From Citricoccus sp. K5 (lineage in GTDB: Bacteria; Actinomycetota; Actinomycetes; Actinomycetales; Micrococcaceae), in assembly GCF_902506195.1 (NCBI RefSeq), contig NZ_LR732817.1, positions 575,147 to 639,146 of the forward strand: 64,000 nucleotides of DNA, given 5' to 3'. The number at the start of each line of letters is the position of its first letter. Position 1 is the stretch's first letter. The notes beneath the pieces were generated by a model. The model was not told the origin of the DNA. It did not search any database and saw only the letters and a program-made list of their open reading frames with translations. Shown in pieces: positions 42,511 to 50,189 of this stretch. The position numbers and the translations under genes were made by a program.

Positions 42511-43506
42511 TCAGAGGTGGGTGGTTGCCGCGCGCTCCCGCCGCCGCGCCCGCCACTGCACCCACCAGTCCGGTGCCGGCACCCCGGACAGCCAGGGGGA
42601 CAGCGGCGTCGCGTTGATGGCCAGGCCCACGGCCCAGCTGATGAGCACGGTCAGGGCGAACTTGGCCCCGTCGTCCAGAATGCCCAGGTCCACGAGGGTC
42701 TGCAGCAGCCAGCCGTGGAAGAGCACCACCACGGTGCCGGTCCGCACGAGGGCGTTGACGGGCCGGGCGGCGCCCGTCACGAGCCGGTTCACCACGGTGC
42801 TGAAGACCAGCACGAAGCCGGCAGCCGTCATCGCCCCCACCACGGGGGTGATCAGGAACTGGCCGAAGCCGGAGAACTTGATGTTGAGGGGTTCCACGCC
42901 CAGCGTCACGGCGAGGAGCCCGGCGGCGATGAGCACGGCCCCGATCAACGCGCGGTTCCGCTTGATCCGGGGTTGGAGCTCGTAGCGGAACAGCTCCCCG
43001 GCCAGGACGAAGAACAGGCAGGGCAGGGCCAGACCGAGCCCGAACGGAGTTCGGCCGAGCAGGCTGTCCGGGAGCATGGACAGGGCCAGGCCGAGCACCG
43101 CGACCCCCCACGCCACGAGCACGGGAAACCGTTCGAGGATGCGCCGCAGCAGGGTCACGAAGAACAGCACGGAGATGAACCAGAAGGCCCACCACGGCGG
43201 AGTCTGATCTGAGCCCCCGTACCAGCCATTGGCCATCAGGGGCCAGAACTCCTCGGGGGTGTCCCGGGTCCAGGCCCAGGCGGCCACGCTCATGATGACG
43301 GCCCAGATCAGGTACGGCACCGCCAGGGTCCGCGACCGGGCCTGGAGCTCGTAGACGAAGGGCCGGCCGCGAGTCCAGAAGTAGCCGGTGAGGAAGAAGA
43401 ACAGCGGCATCCGCCAGATCTCCAGGTATTCGCTGCCGACCAGGCGGGGCCCGTAGGAGTGGCCCGCCACCACGGCGACGATGGAGACGATACGCAGAAC
43501 GTCCAC
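42511..43506 (-). CDS. Acyltransferase-3 family integral membrane protein
   Basis: A 331-residue protein with about 10 membrane segments. VDVLRIVSIVAVVAGHS has the family's N-terminal 'LR..a...Vv..H' with the catalytic-type His, and LEIWRMPLFFFLTGYFW is the second signature (MPlFFflSGf). Such proteins acylate glycans at the membrane (O-antigen, peptidoglycan or macrolide types). The GTG at 43506 starts abruptly at the signature and lies inside a hairpin (43501-43526); the frame remains open upstream for about 25 codons without ATG, GTG or TTG. The stop is 88 bases from that of mfd. Confidence 0.82.
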   Translation of the reverse strand: MDVLRIVSIVAVVAGHSYGPRLVGSEYLEIWRMPLFFFLTGYFWTRGRPFVYELQARSRTLAVPYLIWAVIMSVAAWAWTRDTPEEFWPLMANGWYGGSDQTPPWWAFWFISVLFFVTLLRRILERFPVLVAWGVAVLGLALSMLPDSLLGRTPFGLGLALPCLFFVLAGELFRYELQPRIKRNRALIGAVLIAAGLLAVTLGVEPLNIKFSGFGQFLITPVVGAMTAAGFVLVFSTVVNRLVTGAARPVNALVRTGTVVVLFHGWLLQTLVDLGILDDGAKFALTVLISWAVGLAINATPLSPWLSGVPAPDWWVQWRARRRERAATTHL

Positions 43507-43526
43507 GCCGGTGTTCCGGCGTGGAC
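43501..43526. other. Hairpin over the acyltransferase start codon
   Basis: GTCCACGCCGG (43501-43511) and CCGGCGTGGAC (43516-43526) form a perfect 11-bp stem with loop TGTT. The GTG start codon (43504-43506, minus strand) lies in one arm. It could be a terminator for the small membrane-protein gene upstream, or mask initiation. Confidence 0.5.
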
Positions 43527-43582
43527 GTTGCGTCGGCAGCGGTGCTGCGGGGGTCTGCGCTAGAGGGATACGGCCCTCCGGG

Positions 43583-43855
43583 TCAGTGGCTGGCGTGGTG
43601 GGCGTTCGGATCCTCCACGTGGATGGCCTCGTGGTCCACCGAGTCGCTGCGGCCCAGCAACTGCTGCGGGATCAGGTAGGCCAGCACGGCCAGGACCATG
43701 GCGATGCCGCCAGGAATCCAGACGTCCTCAAGGGACCACCAGCCCATGGCGTAGACGCAGCCAGCGAAGATCAGGAAGCACACCACGGTCATCAGCAGGT
43801 TGCCCCAGAAATGGCCCTCGCCCGAGTGGTTCTTCGGCTTGCCGTTAACGATCAC
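43583..43855 (-). CDS. Small membrane protein, 90 residues, two membrane segments
   Basis: Segments at about residues 18-36 (NLLMTVVCFLIFAGCVYAM) and 48-66 (GGIAMVLAVLAYLIPQQLL), with a His-rich hydrophilic tail. I do not recognise a family. The GTG start at 43855 follows GAGGAGA by 5 bases. It precedes the acyltransferase gene on the same strand by 76 bases, so they may form a unit. Confidence 0.65.
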   Translation of the reverse strand: MIVNGKPKNHSGEGHFWGNLLMTVVCFLIFAGCVYAMGWWSLEDVWIPGGIAMVLAVLAYLIPQQLLGRSDSVDHEAIHVEDPNAHHASH

Positions 43856-43918
43856 AATGTCTCCTCATGCGGTGGCGTGGACCGGCGACGTCGCCGGGTG
43901 CCGGTGGTGCGATAAAAA

Positions 43919-44623
43919 CTAGCTTGTCTTCAGGATAGCAAGGGCGGAGCTGGCTCCGATCCGGGTTGCGCCGGCCTCGATCATGGCGAGGGCGTCCTCG
44001 CGGCTGCGGACGCCGCCGGAGGCCTTGACTCCGAGCTCCGGGCCGACCACGCGGCGCATCAGGGCTACGTCCGCGACGGTGGCGCCGCCGGTGGAGAATC
44101 CGGTGGAGGTCTTCACGAAGTCCGCGCCGGCCTCAACAGAGGCGCTGCAGGCCAGTTCCTTGGCGGCATCGTCCAGCAAGCACGTCTCGATGATGACCTT
44201 GAGGATCGCACCGCCGTCATGGGCGGCCTGCGCCACGGCGCCGATGTCCGCGACCAGCGCTGCGCGGTCCCCGGCAAGGGCAGACGCGATGTCGATGACC
44301 ATGTCCACCTCGTCCGCGCCGTGGGCGACGGCATCGGTGGTCTCGGCGACCTTGGCGGCGGTGGTGGTGGCACCCAGCGGGAAGCCGACCACGGTGCAGG
44401 TGAGCACGCCGGACCCGGCAAGCGCCTCGGTGACGGTGGGGACCCACACGGGGTTGACGCACACGCTCTTCACCTGCGCCTCGGACGCCTCGGCACAGAC
44501 CGCCAGGATGTCCTCCCGGGACGCCTGCGGCTTGAGCAGGGTGTGGTCGATGAACTGGGCGAGCTCCGCGGTGGTGAGCTCGGCGGAACCGGTGGACGCG
44601 GTGGAATCAGGGCCGTTCTGCAT
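43919..44623 (-). CDS. deoC: Deoxyribose-phosphate aldolase
   Basis: A 234-residue class I aldolase splitting 2-deoxyribose-5-phosphate to acetaldehyde and glyceraldehyde-3-phosphate. FIDHTLLKPQASREDI, VGFPLGATTTAAKV, HGADEVDMVIDI and GADFVKTSTGF with Schiff-base Lys171 are all present; GVKASGGVRS follows with its second lysine. ATG at 44623 gives the family N-terminus; the open frame upstream to 44773 overlaps the mutase gene and is ignored. Phosphohexomutase and purine nucleoside phosphorylase genes lie just upstream on the same strand, a common nucleoside-salvage grouping. Confidence 0.95.
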   Translation of the reverse strand: MQNGPDSTASTGSAELTTAELAQFIDHTLLKPQASREDILAVCAEASEAQVKSVCVNPVWVPTVTEALAGSGVLTCTVVGFPLGATTTAAKVAETTDAVAHGADEVDMVIDIASALAGDRAALVADIGAVAQAAHDGGAILKVIIETCLLDDAAKELACSASVEAGADFVKTSTGFSTGGATVADVALMRRVVGPELGVKASGGVRSREDALAMIEAGATRIGASSALAILKTS

Positions 44624-44649
44624 GGGAGCCAGCCTACCGTGGCGGTCCG

Positions 44650-46470
44650 TCACGCCTGCCCCAGGGCCGCGCCGATGGAGGCGGAGAGCTCGGCCAGGGC
44701 GGCGGACGCCTCGGCCCGCACCCCCGGCAGCTGCGTGGCCGCCTCCACGGGGCGGACCACCTCCAGGTAGCACTTGAGCTTGGGTTCGGTGCCGGAAGGA
44801 CGCACCACCACGCGGGAATCGTCCGCGGTGGTGTACATCAGGGCGTCGGTGCCTGGCAGGTTCCGGTAGCCCAGAGTGAGGTCCACGGTCTCGACCACGT
44901 CCTGGCCGGCGAGGGTGACCGGCGGCGCCAGGCGCAATCGGGTCATCATGGAGCTCAACATGGCCAGGTCCGCCACGCGCACCGAGAGCTGGCCGGTGGC
45001 GACCACCCCGAAGTGCAGGGCGATCTCATCCAGCGCATCCAGCAGGGTCTTGCCCTGGTCTGCGAGCTCAGCGGCCAGCTCGACCGCCACCAGGGCGGCC
45101 GTCATGCCGTCCTTGTCCCGCACCATCTCCGGCGCCACGCAATAGCCGAGCGCCTCCTCGTAGCCGAAGCCCAGTCCGGGCACCCGCGCGATCCACTTGA
45201 ACCCGGTCAGGGTCGTCTCGTGCGGCACGTCCCGTTCCGCGGCCACACGGGAGAGCAGGCGGGAGGACACCACGGAATTCCCGACGACGGCGCCCGCCGG
45301 CCGCAGCCCGGCCATCAGGTGGCTGCCCAGCAGCACGCCGACCTCGTCCCCGGTGAGCATCCGCCAGCCAGTCGCCGCGCCGCCCGCGCCGTCTCCAGCG
45401 GCCGGGTCCGGGACTGCGAGGGCCAGCCGGTCGGCGTCGGGGTCATTGGCGATGACCAGGTCCGCGCCGCGGTCCCGGGCCGCGGCCAGGGCGAGGTCCA
45501 TGGCGCCGGGCTCCTCCGGGTTGGGGAAGGCCACGGTGGGGAAGGCGGGGTCCGGCTCCGCCTGCTCCGGGACCGTGTACGGCCGCTCGAAGCCGGCGTC
45601 CTCGAACAGGTCCGGCAGCACGGCCCCGCCGACCCCGTGCAGGGGCGTGTAGACCACGTTGAGCCGGCGGTGGCCGGTGCGCTCGGGGTCCAGGACCCGG
45701 CAGGCCGCCAGCCGGTAGGACGCCGCGATGCCACGGTCCGCCACCGTCCAGCCCTCGGCGGCCAGCGGGATGGAGTCCACCGGGGCGTGGTGGTCGATGC
45801 AGCCGGCGATGTCCCGGTCACTGGGCGCGGTGATCTGGGCGCCGCGGCCGGCGTCGTCCGTCATCCGCCCGCCCAGGTACACCTTGTAGCCGTTGTCGGC
45901 GGGCGGGTTGTGGCTGGCGGTGACCATCACGCCGGCATCGGCGTCCAGATGCCGCACGGCGAAGGCCAGCACCGGCGTCGGGAGCTCGGAGGGCAGCAGG
46001 ATCGTGTCCAAGCCGGCCGCGGCGAACACGGCGGCGGAGTCCAGGGCGAACGTCTTCGAGCCGCGGCGGGCGTCATACCCCACCACGACGCGCGGGGGGC
46101 GGGATTCCTGACCGGCCGCGGTGCCCGCTGTGGCATCCAGAGCAGGATCCGCTGGGGCATCTGCAGACTGCCCGGGGACCATCTGCGTGAGGCGCTGGAG
46201 CAGGTAGGTCGCGAGTCCGGCCGCGGTCCGGCGCACCACCACCCGGTTCATGCGGCCCGGGCCGGGACCCTCCTCGGCACGGAGGCCGGCGGTGCCGAAC
46301 TCCAGCGGGCCGGCGAAGCGGGAGGCGAGGGACGCCACCGCCGCGCCGTCCCCGGCCTGCGCCGCGGCGATCTCGGCCTCGAGGACCGCACGGTCGCCGT
46401 CGTCAGGGTCCTGGCGGGCCCATTCCACGGCGGCGGCGATCAGGGCGGGATCGATGTCAACAGTGGTCAC
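44650..46470 (-). CDS. Phosphohexomutase (phosphoglucomutase/phosphomannomutase, possibly phosphopentomutase-like)
   Basis: A 606-residue alpha-D-phosphohexomutase. RFAGPLEFGTAGLRAEEG, the catalytic serine Ser186 in MVTASHNPPADNGYKVY, metal-binding NDPDADRLALAVP and the substrate loop GYEEALGYCV mark the family; RPSGTEPKLKCYLEV closes it. This long form is related to PgmB/YbbT-type and yeast PGM2/PGM3 enzymes, some of which prefer ribose phosphates. Its place between deoC and a purine nucleoside phosphorylase makes a phosphopentomutase role possible. The GTG at 46470 follows GAGGA by 7 bases. Specificity cannot be read from sequence. Confidence 0.9.
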   Translation of the reverse strand: MTTVDIDPALIAAAVEWARQDPDDGDRAVLEAEIAAAQAGDGAAVASLASRFAGPLEFGTAGLRAEEGPGPGRMNRVVVRRTAAGLATYLLQRLTQMVPGQSADAPADPALDATAGTAAGQESRPPRVVVGYDARRGSKTFALDSAAVFAAAGLDTILLPSELPTPVLAFAVRHLDADAGVMVTASHNPPADNGYKVYLGGRMTDDAGRGAQITAPSDRDIAGCIDHHAPVDSIPLAAEGWTVADRGIAASYRLAACRVLDPERTGHRRLNVVYTPLHGVGGAVLPDLFEDAGFERPYTVPEQAEPDPAFPTVAFPNPEEPGAMDLALAAARDRGADLVIANDPDADRLALAVPDPAAGDGAGGAATGWRMLTGDEVGVLLGSHLMAGLRPAGAVVGNSVVSSRLLSRVAAERDVPHETTLTGFKWIARVPGLGFGYEEALGYCVAPEMVRDKDGMTAALVAVELAAELADQGKTLLDALDEIALHFGVVATGQLSVRVADLAMLSSMMTRLRLAPPVTLAGQDVVETVDLTLGYRNLPGTDALMYTTADDSRVVVRPSGTEPKLKCYLEVVRPVEAATQLPGVRAEASAALAELSASIGAALGQA

Positions 46471-46571
46471 GGGAAGGTCCTCGGGTTTCTCATCAGTTGC
46501 CAGGTGCGTCAGGTGCGTCAGGTTGTTCGGCTGGAGCCGGCGGGCCAGTGCGCCAGCGGCCTGCCGGGGTG

Positions 46572-47474
46572 TCAGAGGCGGTCGATGATGCCGGCCAGGA
46601 GGGCGGAGATGCGCGGTCCGGCGGCCTCGCCGGCCTCCACGACCTCGGCGTGGCTGAGGGGCTCACCGCTGAAGCCGGCCGCGGCGTTGGTGACCAGGGA
46701 CATGCCGAACACCTCGAGGCCGGCGTGGCGGGCGGCGATCGCGTCCAGGGCGGTGGACATGCCCACCAGGTCGCCGCCGATCGCCTTGGCGTAGCGCACC
46801 TCGGCGGGGGTCTCGTACTGGGGCCCGGAGAACTGCACGTAGACGCCCTCGGGCAGGGACGAGTCCACCTCGCGGGCGATCTCGCGGATCCGGGGGGAGT
46901 AGAGGTCCGTGAGGTCCACGAAGTTGGCCCCGACCAGCGGGGTGGCGCCCGTGAGGTTGATGTGGTCGGCCACCAGCACCGGGGTGCCCGGGGCCCACTC
47001 CGGAACGAGGGAGCCGCAGCCGTTGGTCAGGACCACGATCTCGGCGCCGGCGGCGGCCGCGGTGCGCACGGTGTGGGCCACGGCGCCGGCGTCGCGGTGT
47101 TCGTAGTAGTGCGTGCGGGAGCCGAAGATCAGGGCGTGCCCGGCACCGGCGCTGTCCTCGCTCCCGCCGCCGTTCAGGCGCACGGAGCGCACGGTCGGGT
47201 TGTGCCCCGGCACTGAGGGGGCGGCGAAGCCGGGCAGCTCGGCGGTCGGGATGGTGTGGGTGGTCTCGCCGATCAGCTCGGCGGCACCGCCCCAGCCGGA
47301 CCCCAGCACCACGGCGATGCGGTGCCGGGCCACGCCCGTCACCTGGGCGAGGGCGGCGGCGGCACTCCGGGCCTCGGAGAACCCCGGGTGGTCGCCCTGC
47401 AGCGGCGAGTGGCCGGACGGGTCGTCGAAGCTGGGGGCGGTGGAGGAGCCGGTGGAGGCAGTTGCGTCAGTCAC
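46572..47474 (-). CDS. punA: Purine nucleoside phosphorylase
   Basis: A 300-residue trimeric-type phosphorylase, splitting purine nucleosides with phosphate. IAVVLGSGWGG is the phosphate-binding loop, FGSRTHYYEH and GAEIVVLTNGCGSL follow, then VQFSGPQYETPAEVRYAK and GDLVGMSTALDAIAARHAGL with SLVTNAAAG. The GTG at 47474 gives the family N-terminus; nothing upstream is coding on this strand and the divergent flavoprotein gene starts 85 bases away. It is followed by the phosphohexomutase gene after about 100 bases and then deoC. Confidence 0.92.
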   Translation of the reverse strand: MTDATASTGSSTAPSFDDPSGHSPLQGDHPGFSEARSAAAALAQVTGVARHRIAVVLGSGWGGAAELIGETTHTIPTAELPGFAAPSVPGHNPTVRSVRLNGGGSEDSAGAGHALIFGSRTHYYEHRDAGAVAHTVRTAAAAGAEIVVLTNGCGSLVPEWAPGTPVLVADHINLTGATPLVGANFVDLTDLYSPRIREIAREVDSSLPEGVYVQFSGPQYETPAEVRYAKAIGGDLVGMSTALDAIAARHAGLEVFGMSLVTNAAAGFSGEPLSHAEVVEAGEAAGPRISALLAGIIDRL

Positions 47475-47558
47475 GACCGTCAGCCTAGTGGGAAGCGGCG
47501 GAATCAGCCTGCGGTGCGGCCGGTCTGCATTCGGCGTGATGCCGCGGGGTGGGACACA

Positions 47559-48971
47559 ATGGTGTCTGTGACTTCCACCCCCATGTACTCGCGTCCCCGT
47601 CCCTCCCTCACCATCATCGGCGGCGGCCCCGGCGGCTATGAGGCGGCCATGGTGGCCGCAAAGCTCGGGGCGCAGGTGACCGTCGTCGAGTCCAAGGGCA
47701 TGGGCGGATCCGCCGTGCTGACGGACGTGGTCCCCTCCAAGACACTCATCGCCACGGCAGACTCCATGCGCCGGGCCGGGCGTGCCCCCGCGCTGGGCGT
47801 GGCGCTGGGTGAGGATCCGGCGAGGGCGGACATGACCGTGGTCAACCGGCGATTGCTGAACCTGGCCTCCGAGCAGTCCAGGGACATCGGCCGGGCCCTG
47901 GAGCGCTCGGGAGTGCGCATCGTCATCGGCAAGGGCCGGCTGACCGGGCCCACCACGGTGGAGGTGGCCACCGAGGACGGCACCGAGACGATCGAGTCCG
48001 AGAACATCCTCCTGGCCACCGGCGCCAGCCCGCGCGAACTGCCGACCGCCATGCCGGATGGGGAGCGCATCTTCAACTGGACCCAGGTCTACTCGTTGAC
48101 GGAGGTGCCCGAGCACCTGATCGTGGTGGGCTCCGGCGTCACCGGCGCGGAGTTCGCCTCGGCCTACAACCAGCTCGGTGCCAAGGTCTCCCTGGTGTCC
48201 TCGCGGGACCGCGTGCTGCCGGGGGAGGACCCGGACGCCGCCGCCGTATTGGAGGACGCCTTCGTGGAGGACGGCGTCAACGTGGTCGGCAAGACCCGCG
48301 CCGAGTCCGTGGAGCGCACCGCCACCGGGGTGCGCGTGCACCTCTCCGGTGGCCGCGTGCTGGAGGGCAGCCACTGCCTCCTGGCCGTCGGCGGGGTCCC
48401 CAATACCGCCGATCTCGGGCTGGAGGCGGCCGGCGTCCGGCTGACCGACTCCGGCCACATCGCCGTGGACGGGGTCTCCCGCACCACCGTGCCCGGCATC
48501 TATGCCGCCGGCGACTGCACCGGGGTCTTCGCCCTCGCCTCCGTGGCCGCCATGCAGGGGCGCGTTGCCGTGGCACACCTGATGGGGGACGCGGTCAAGC
48601 CGTTCCAGCCGCACCTGGTGTCCTCGAACATCTTCACCTCCCCGGAGATCGCCACCGTCGGCGTGACAGAGGAGCAGGTCGCCTCCGGCAAGTACCAGGC
48701 GGACATCCTCAAGCTCGATCTGAGCACGAATCCCCGGGCCAAGATGCAGAACGTCACGCACGGCTTCGTGAAGATCTTCGCCCGCAAGGGTTCTGGCACC
48801 GTGATCGGCGGCGTGGTGGTGGCCCCGCGCGCCTCCGAGCTGATCTACCCGATCGCCCTGGCGGTGAGCCACAAGCTGCACGTGGACGATCTGGCCAACA
48901 CCTACACGGTCTACCCCTCGATCTCCGGGTCGATCTCCGAGGCGGCCCGCCGCCTCCACGTCCACCTCTGA
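47559..48971 (+). CDS. LpdA-like NAD(P)H dehydrogenase (flavoprotein, no redox cysteine pair)
   Basis: A 470-residue flavoprotein of the pyridine nucleotide-disulfide oxidoreductase fold: FAD loop IIGGGPGGYEAAM (about 19-31), NAD(P) loop VVGSGVTGAEFASAYN (about 190), IYAAGDCTGV (about 305) and the dimerisation domain. The CxxxxC pair of dihydrolipoamide dehydrogenase is absent: the site reads GGSAVLTDVVPSK, with Ala52 and Val57, and the C-terminal His-Glu dyad is replaced (VYPSISGSISEA). This places it with the mycobacterial LpdA/Rv3303c quinone reductase type. Start uncertain: ATG 47559, GTG 47568 and ATG 47583 are all in frame. A terminator follows. Confidence 0.88.
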   Translation: MVSVTSTPMYSRPRPSLTIIGGGPGGYEAAMVAAKLGAQVTVVESKGMGGSAVLTDVVPSKTLIATADSMRRAGRAPALGVALGEDPARADMTVVNRRLLNLASEQSRDIGRALERSGVRIVIGKGRLTGPTTVEVATEDGTETIESENILLATGASPRELPTAMPDGERIFNWTQVYSLTEVPEHLIVVGSGVTGAEFASAYNQLGAKVSLVSSRDRVLPGEDPDAAAVLEDAFVEDGVNVVGKTRAESVERTATGVRVHLSGGRVLEGSHCLLAVGGVPNTADLGLEAAGVRLTDSGHIAVDGVSRTTVPGIYAAGDCTGVFALASVAAMQGRVAVAHLMGDAVKPFQPHLVSSNIFTSPEIATVGVTEEQVASGKYQADILKLDLSTNPRAKMQNVTHGFVKIFARKGSGTVIGGVVVAPRASELIYPIALAVSHKLHVDDLANTYTVYPSISGSISEAARRLHVHL

Positions 48972-49010
48972 CCGCTCACCCTCACAGCAGAGAACAGAAA
49001 CGGGAACGGC

Positions 49011-49063
49011 GCCGGCCCGGCACCCCGGTGCGATTCCTCGCGGGGGTGCCGGGCCGGCGTCGT
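49011..49063. terminator. Terminator hairpin, copy 1 of a duplicated 53-bp sequence
   Basis: A 16-bp perfect stem (49011-49026 with 49043-49058) lies between the convergent LpdA-like and alcohol dehydrogenase genes. The same 53 bases occur again at 50105-50157, on the other side of the dehydrogenase gene. Confidence 0.8.
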
Positions 49064-49081
49064 GATGCGCTGGCGGAGGCC

Positions 49082-50026
49082 TCAGCGGTCGTAACGGGCG
49101 ACCAACCGCCCCACGACCTCGCCCTTGGCCAGTCGATCGAGCCCCTCGGGAATGTCTTCGAAGCCGATGTCCGCCGAGGTGATGGAGAGGTCCCCGTCGG
49201 CGATCATCTTCAGCACCGCGTCAAGGTGCTCGCGCTTGCCCAGGGTCGTGGATCCCTGCAACGTGATGGCCCGCGTGATGAAGTCGAAGGACGGGAAGGA
49301 GAACTCAAGCTTGCCCATGCCGACCAGGACGACCTTGCCGCCGAACTTCACGGCGTCCAGGGCCTTGACGGTGGTCTCGCCGAAGCCGGCGTAGTCGATG
49401 ACCACGTCCAGGTCCTCACCGGCCAACTCGGCGACGTCCTTGACGACGCGGGAGACGCCCCTGTCCCTGGCCTCCTGCCACGTCTCCTCGCGCGGTTCGA
49501 TACCGATGACTTCGGCTCCCTGCACCACCGCGATGCGGGCACCGGTCATGCCCAAGCCGCCCAAGCCCAGGATCCCGACGCGCATGCCCTTCTCGACTCC
49601 GCCGTGGACGACCACGCCGGAGTAGGAGGTCACCCCGGCATCGGTGGCCGCCGAGGCCTGGGACCACTCCACGCCGGCAGGCTTATGCACGAGCATCTCG
49701 ACGTTGCCGATCACATACTCTCCGTAGCCGCCATCGCGGGAGACGCCCGGGGCGTCCGTGGCCTTGACGGCCTGGGCCACCTCGTCCCCGACCTTGAACT
49801 CGGTGACGCCCTCGCCAACCTCCTCGACGATTCCGGCGACCTCATGGCCGAGCACGATCGGCAGGTCGACGATGATGGGGATGACGCCTTCCAGGTAGCC
49901 GACGTCGCTGTGGCACAGTCCAGCGGCAACCACTTTGATCAACACCTCACCGGCCCCCGGCTTCGGTCGATCCCGTTCCTCGAGCCGCAGATCGGCGTCG
50001 ACCTTGTCCATCACCCAGGTTTTCAC
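49082..50026 (-). CDS. Zinc-family medium-chain alcohol dehydrogenase, short form
   Basis: A 314-residue MDR-family enzyme. GAGEVLIKVVAAGLCHSDVG carries the catalytic zinc ligand Cys38, LGHEVAGIVEEVGEGV has His61 and Glu62, and the NAD(P) loop is VGILGLGGLG (about 150). The usual four-cysteine structural zinc loop is absent: VKATDAPGVSRDGGYGEY takes its place, which explains the shorter length. It should oxidise alcohols or reduce aldehydes; the substrate is unknown. The GTG at 50026 follows GGAG by about 6 bases. Terminators of identical sequence flank the gene. Confidence 0.88.
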   Translation of the reverse strand: MKTWVMDKVDADLRLEERDRPKPGAGEVLIKVVAAGLCHSDVGYLEGVIPIIVDLPIVLGHEVAGIVEEVGEGVTEFKVGDEVAQAVKATDAPGVSRDGGYGEYVIGNVEMLVHKPAGVEWSQASAATDAGVTSYSGVVVHGGVEKGMRVGILGLGGLGMTGARIAVVQGAEVIGIEPREETWQEARDRGVSRVVKDVAELAGEDLDVVIDYAGFGETTVKALDAVKFGGKVVLVGMGKLEFSFPSFDFITRAITLQGSTTLGKREHLDAVLKMIADGDLSITSADIGFEDIPEGLDRLAKGEVVGRLVARYDR

Positions 50027-50099
50027 AGTTGCTCCTTCGTCGTATGTGGTACCTCCGGTCTACCACGTCCCGTCCGGGTGGTGGTCTGCCCTCCTGCGG

Positions 50100-50157
50100 A
50101 CGACGCCGGCCCGGCACCCCGGTGCGATTCCTCGCGGGGGTGCCGGGCCGGCGTCGT
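50100..50157. terminator. Terminator hairpin, copy 2 of the duplicated sequence
   Basis: Arms at 50100-50120 and 50137-50157 form a 21-bp perfect stem. From 50105 to 50157 it is identical to 49011-49063. It lies between the stop of the MFS gene (50190, minus) and the dehydrogenase gene's start, so it should end the MFS transcript. Confidence 0.8.
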
Positions 50158-50189
50158 CCGTTCCGACCGGCGTGGCCGGTCAGCTCAGG

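Noticed and set aside
49027-49042. Riboswitch or small RNA in the duplicated 53-bp sequence
   Set aside because: The sequence is a simple long hairpin between gene ends with no further conserved structure; terminator explains it better.
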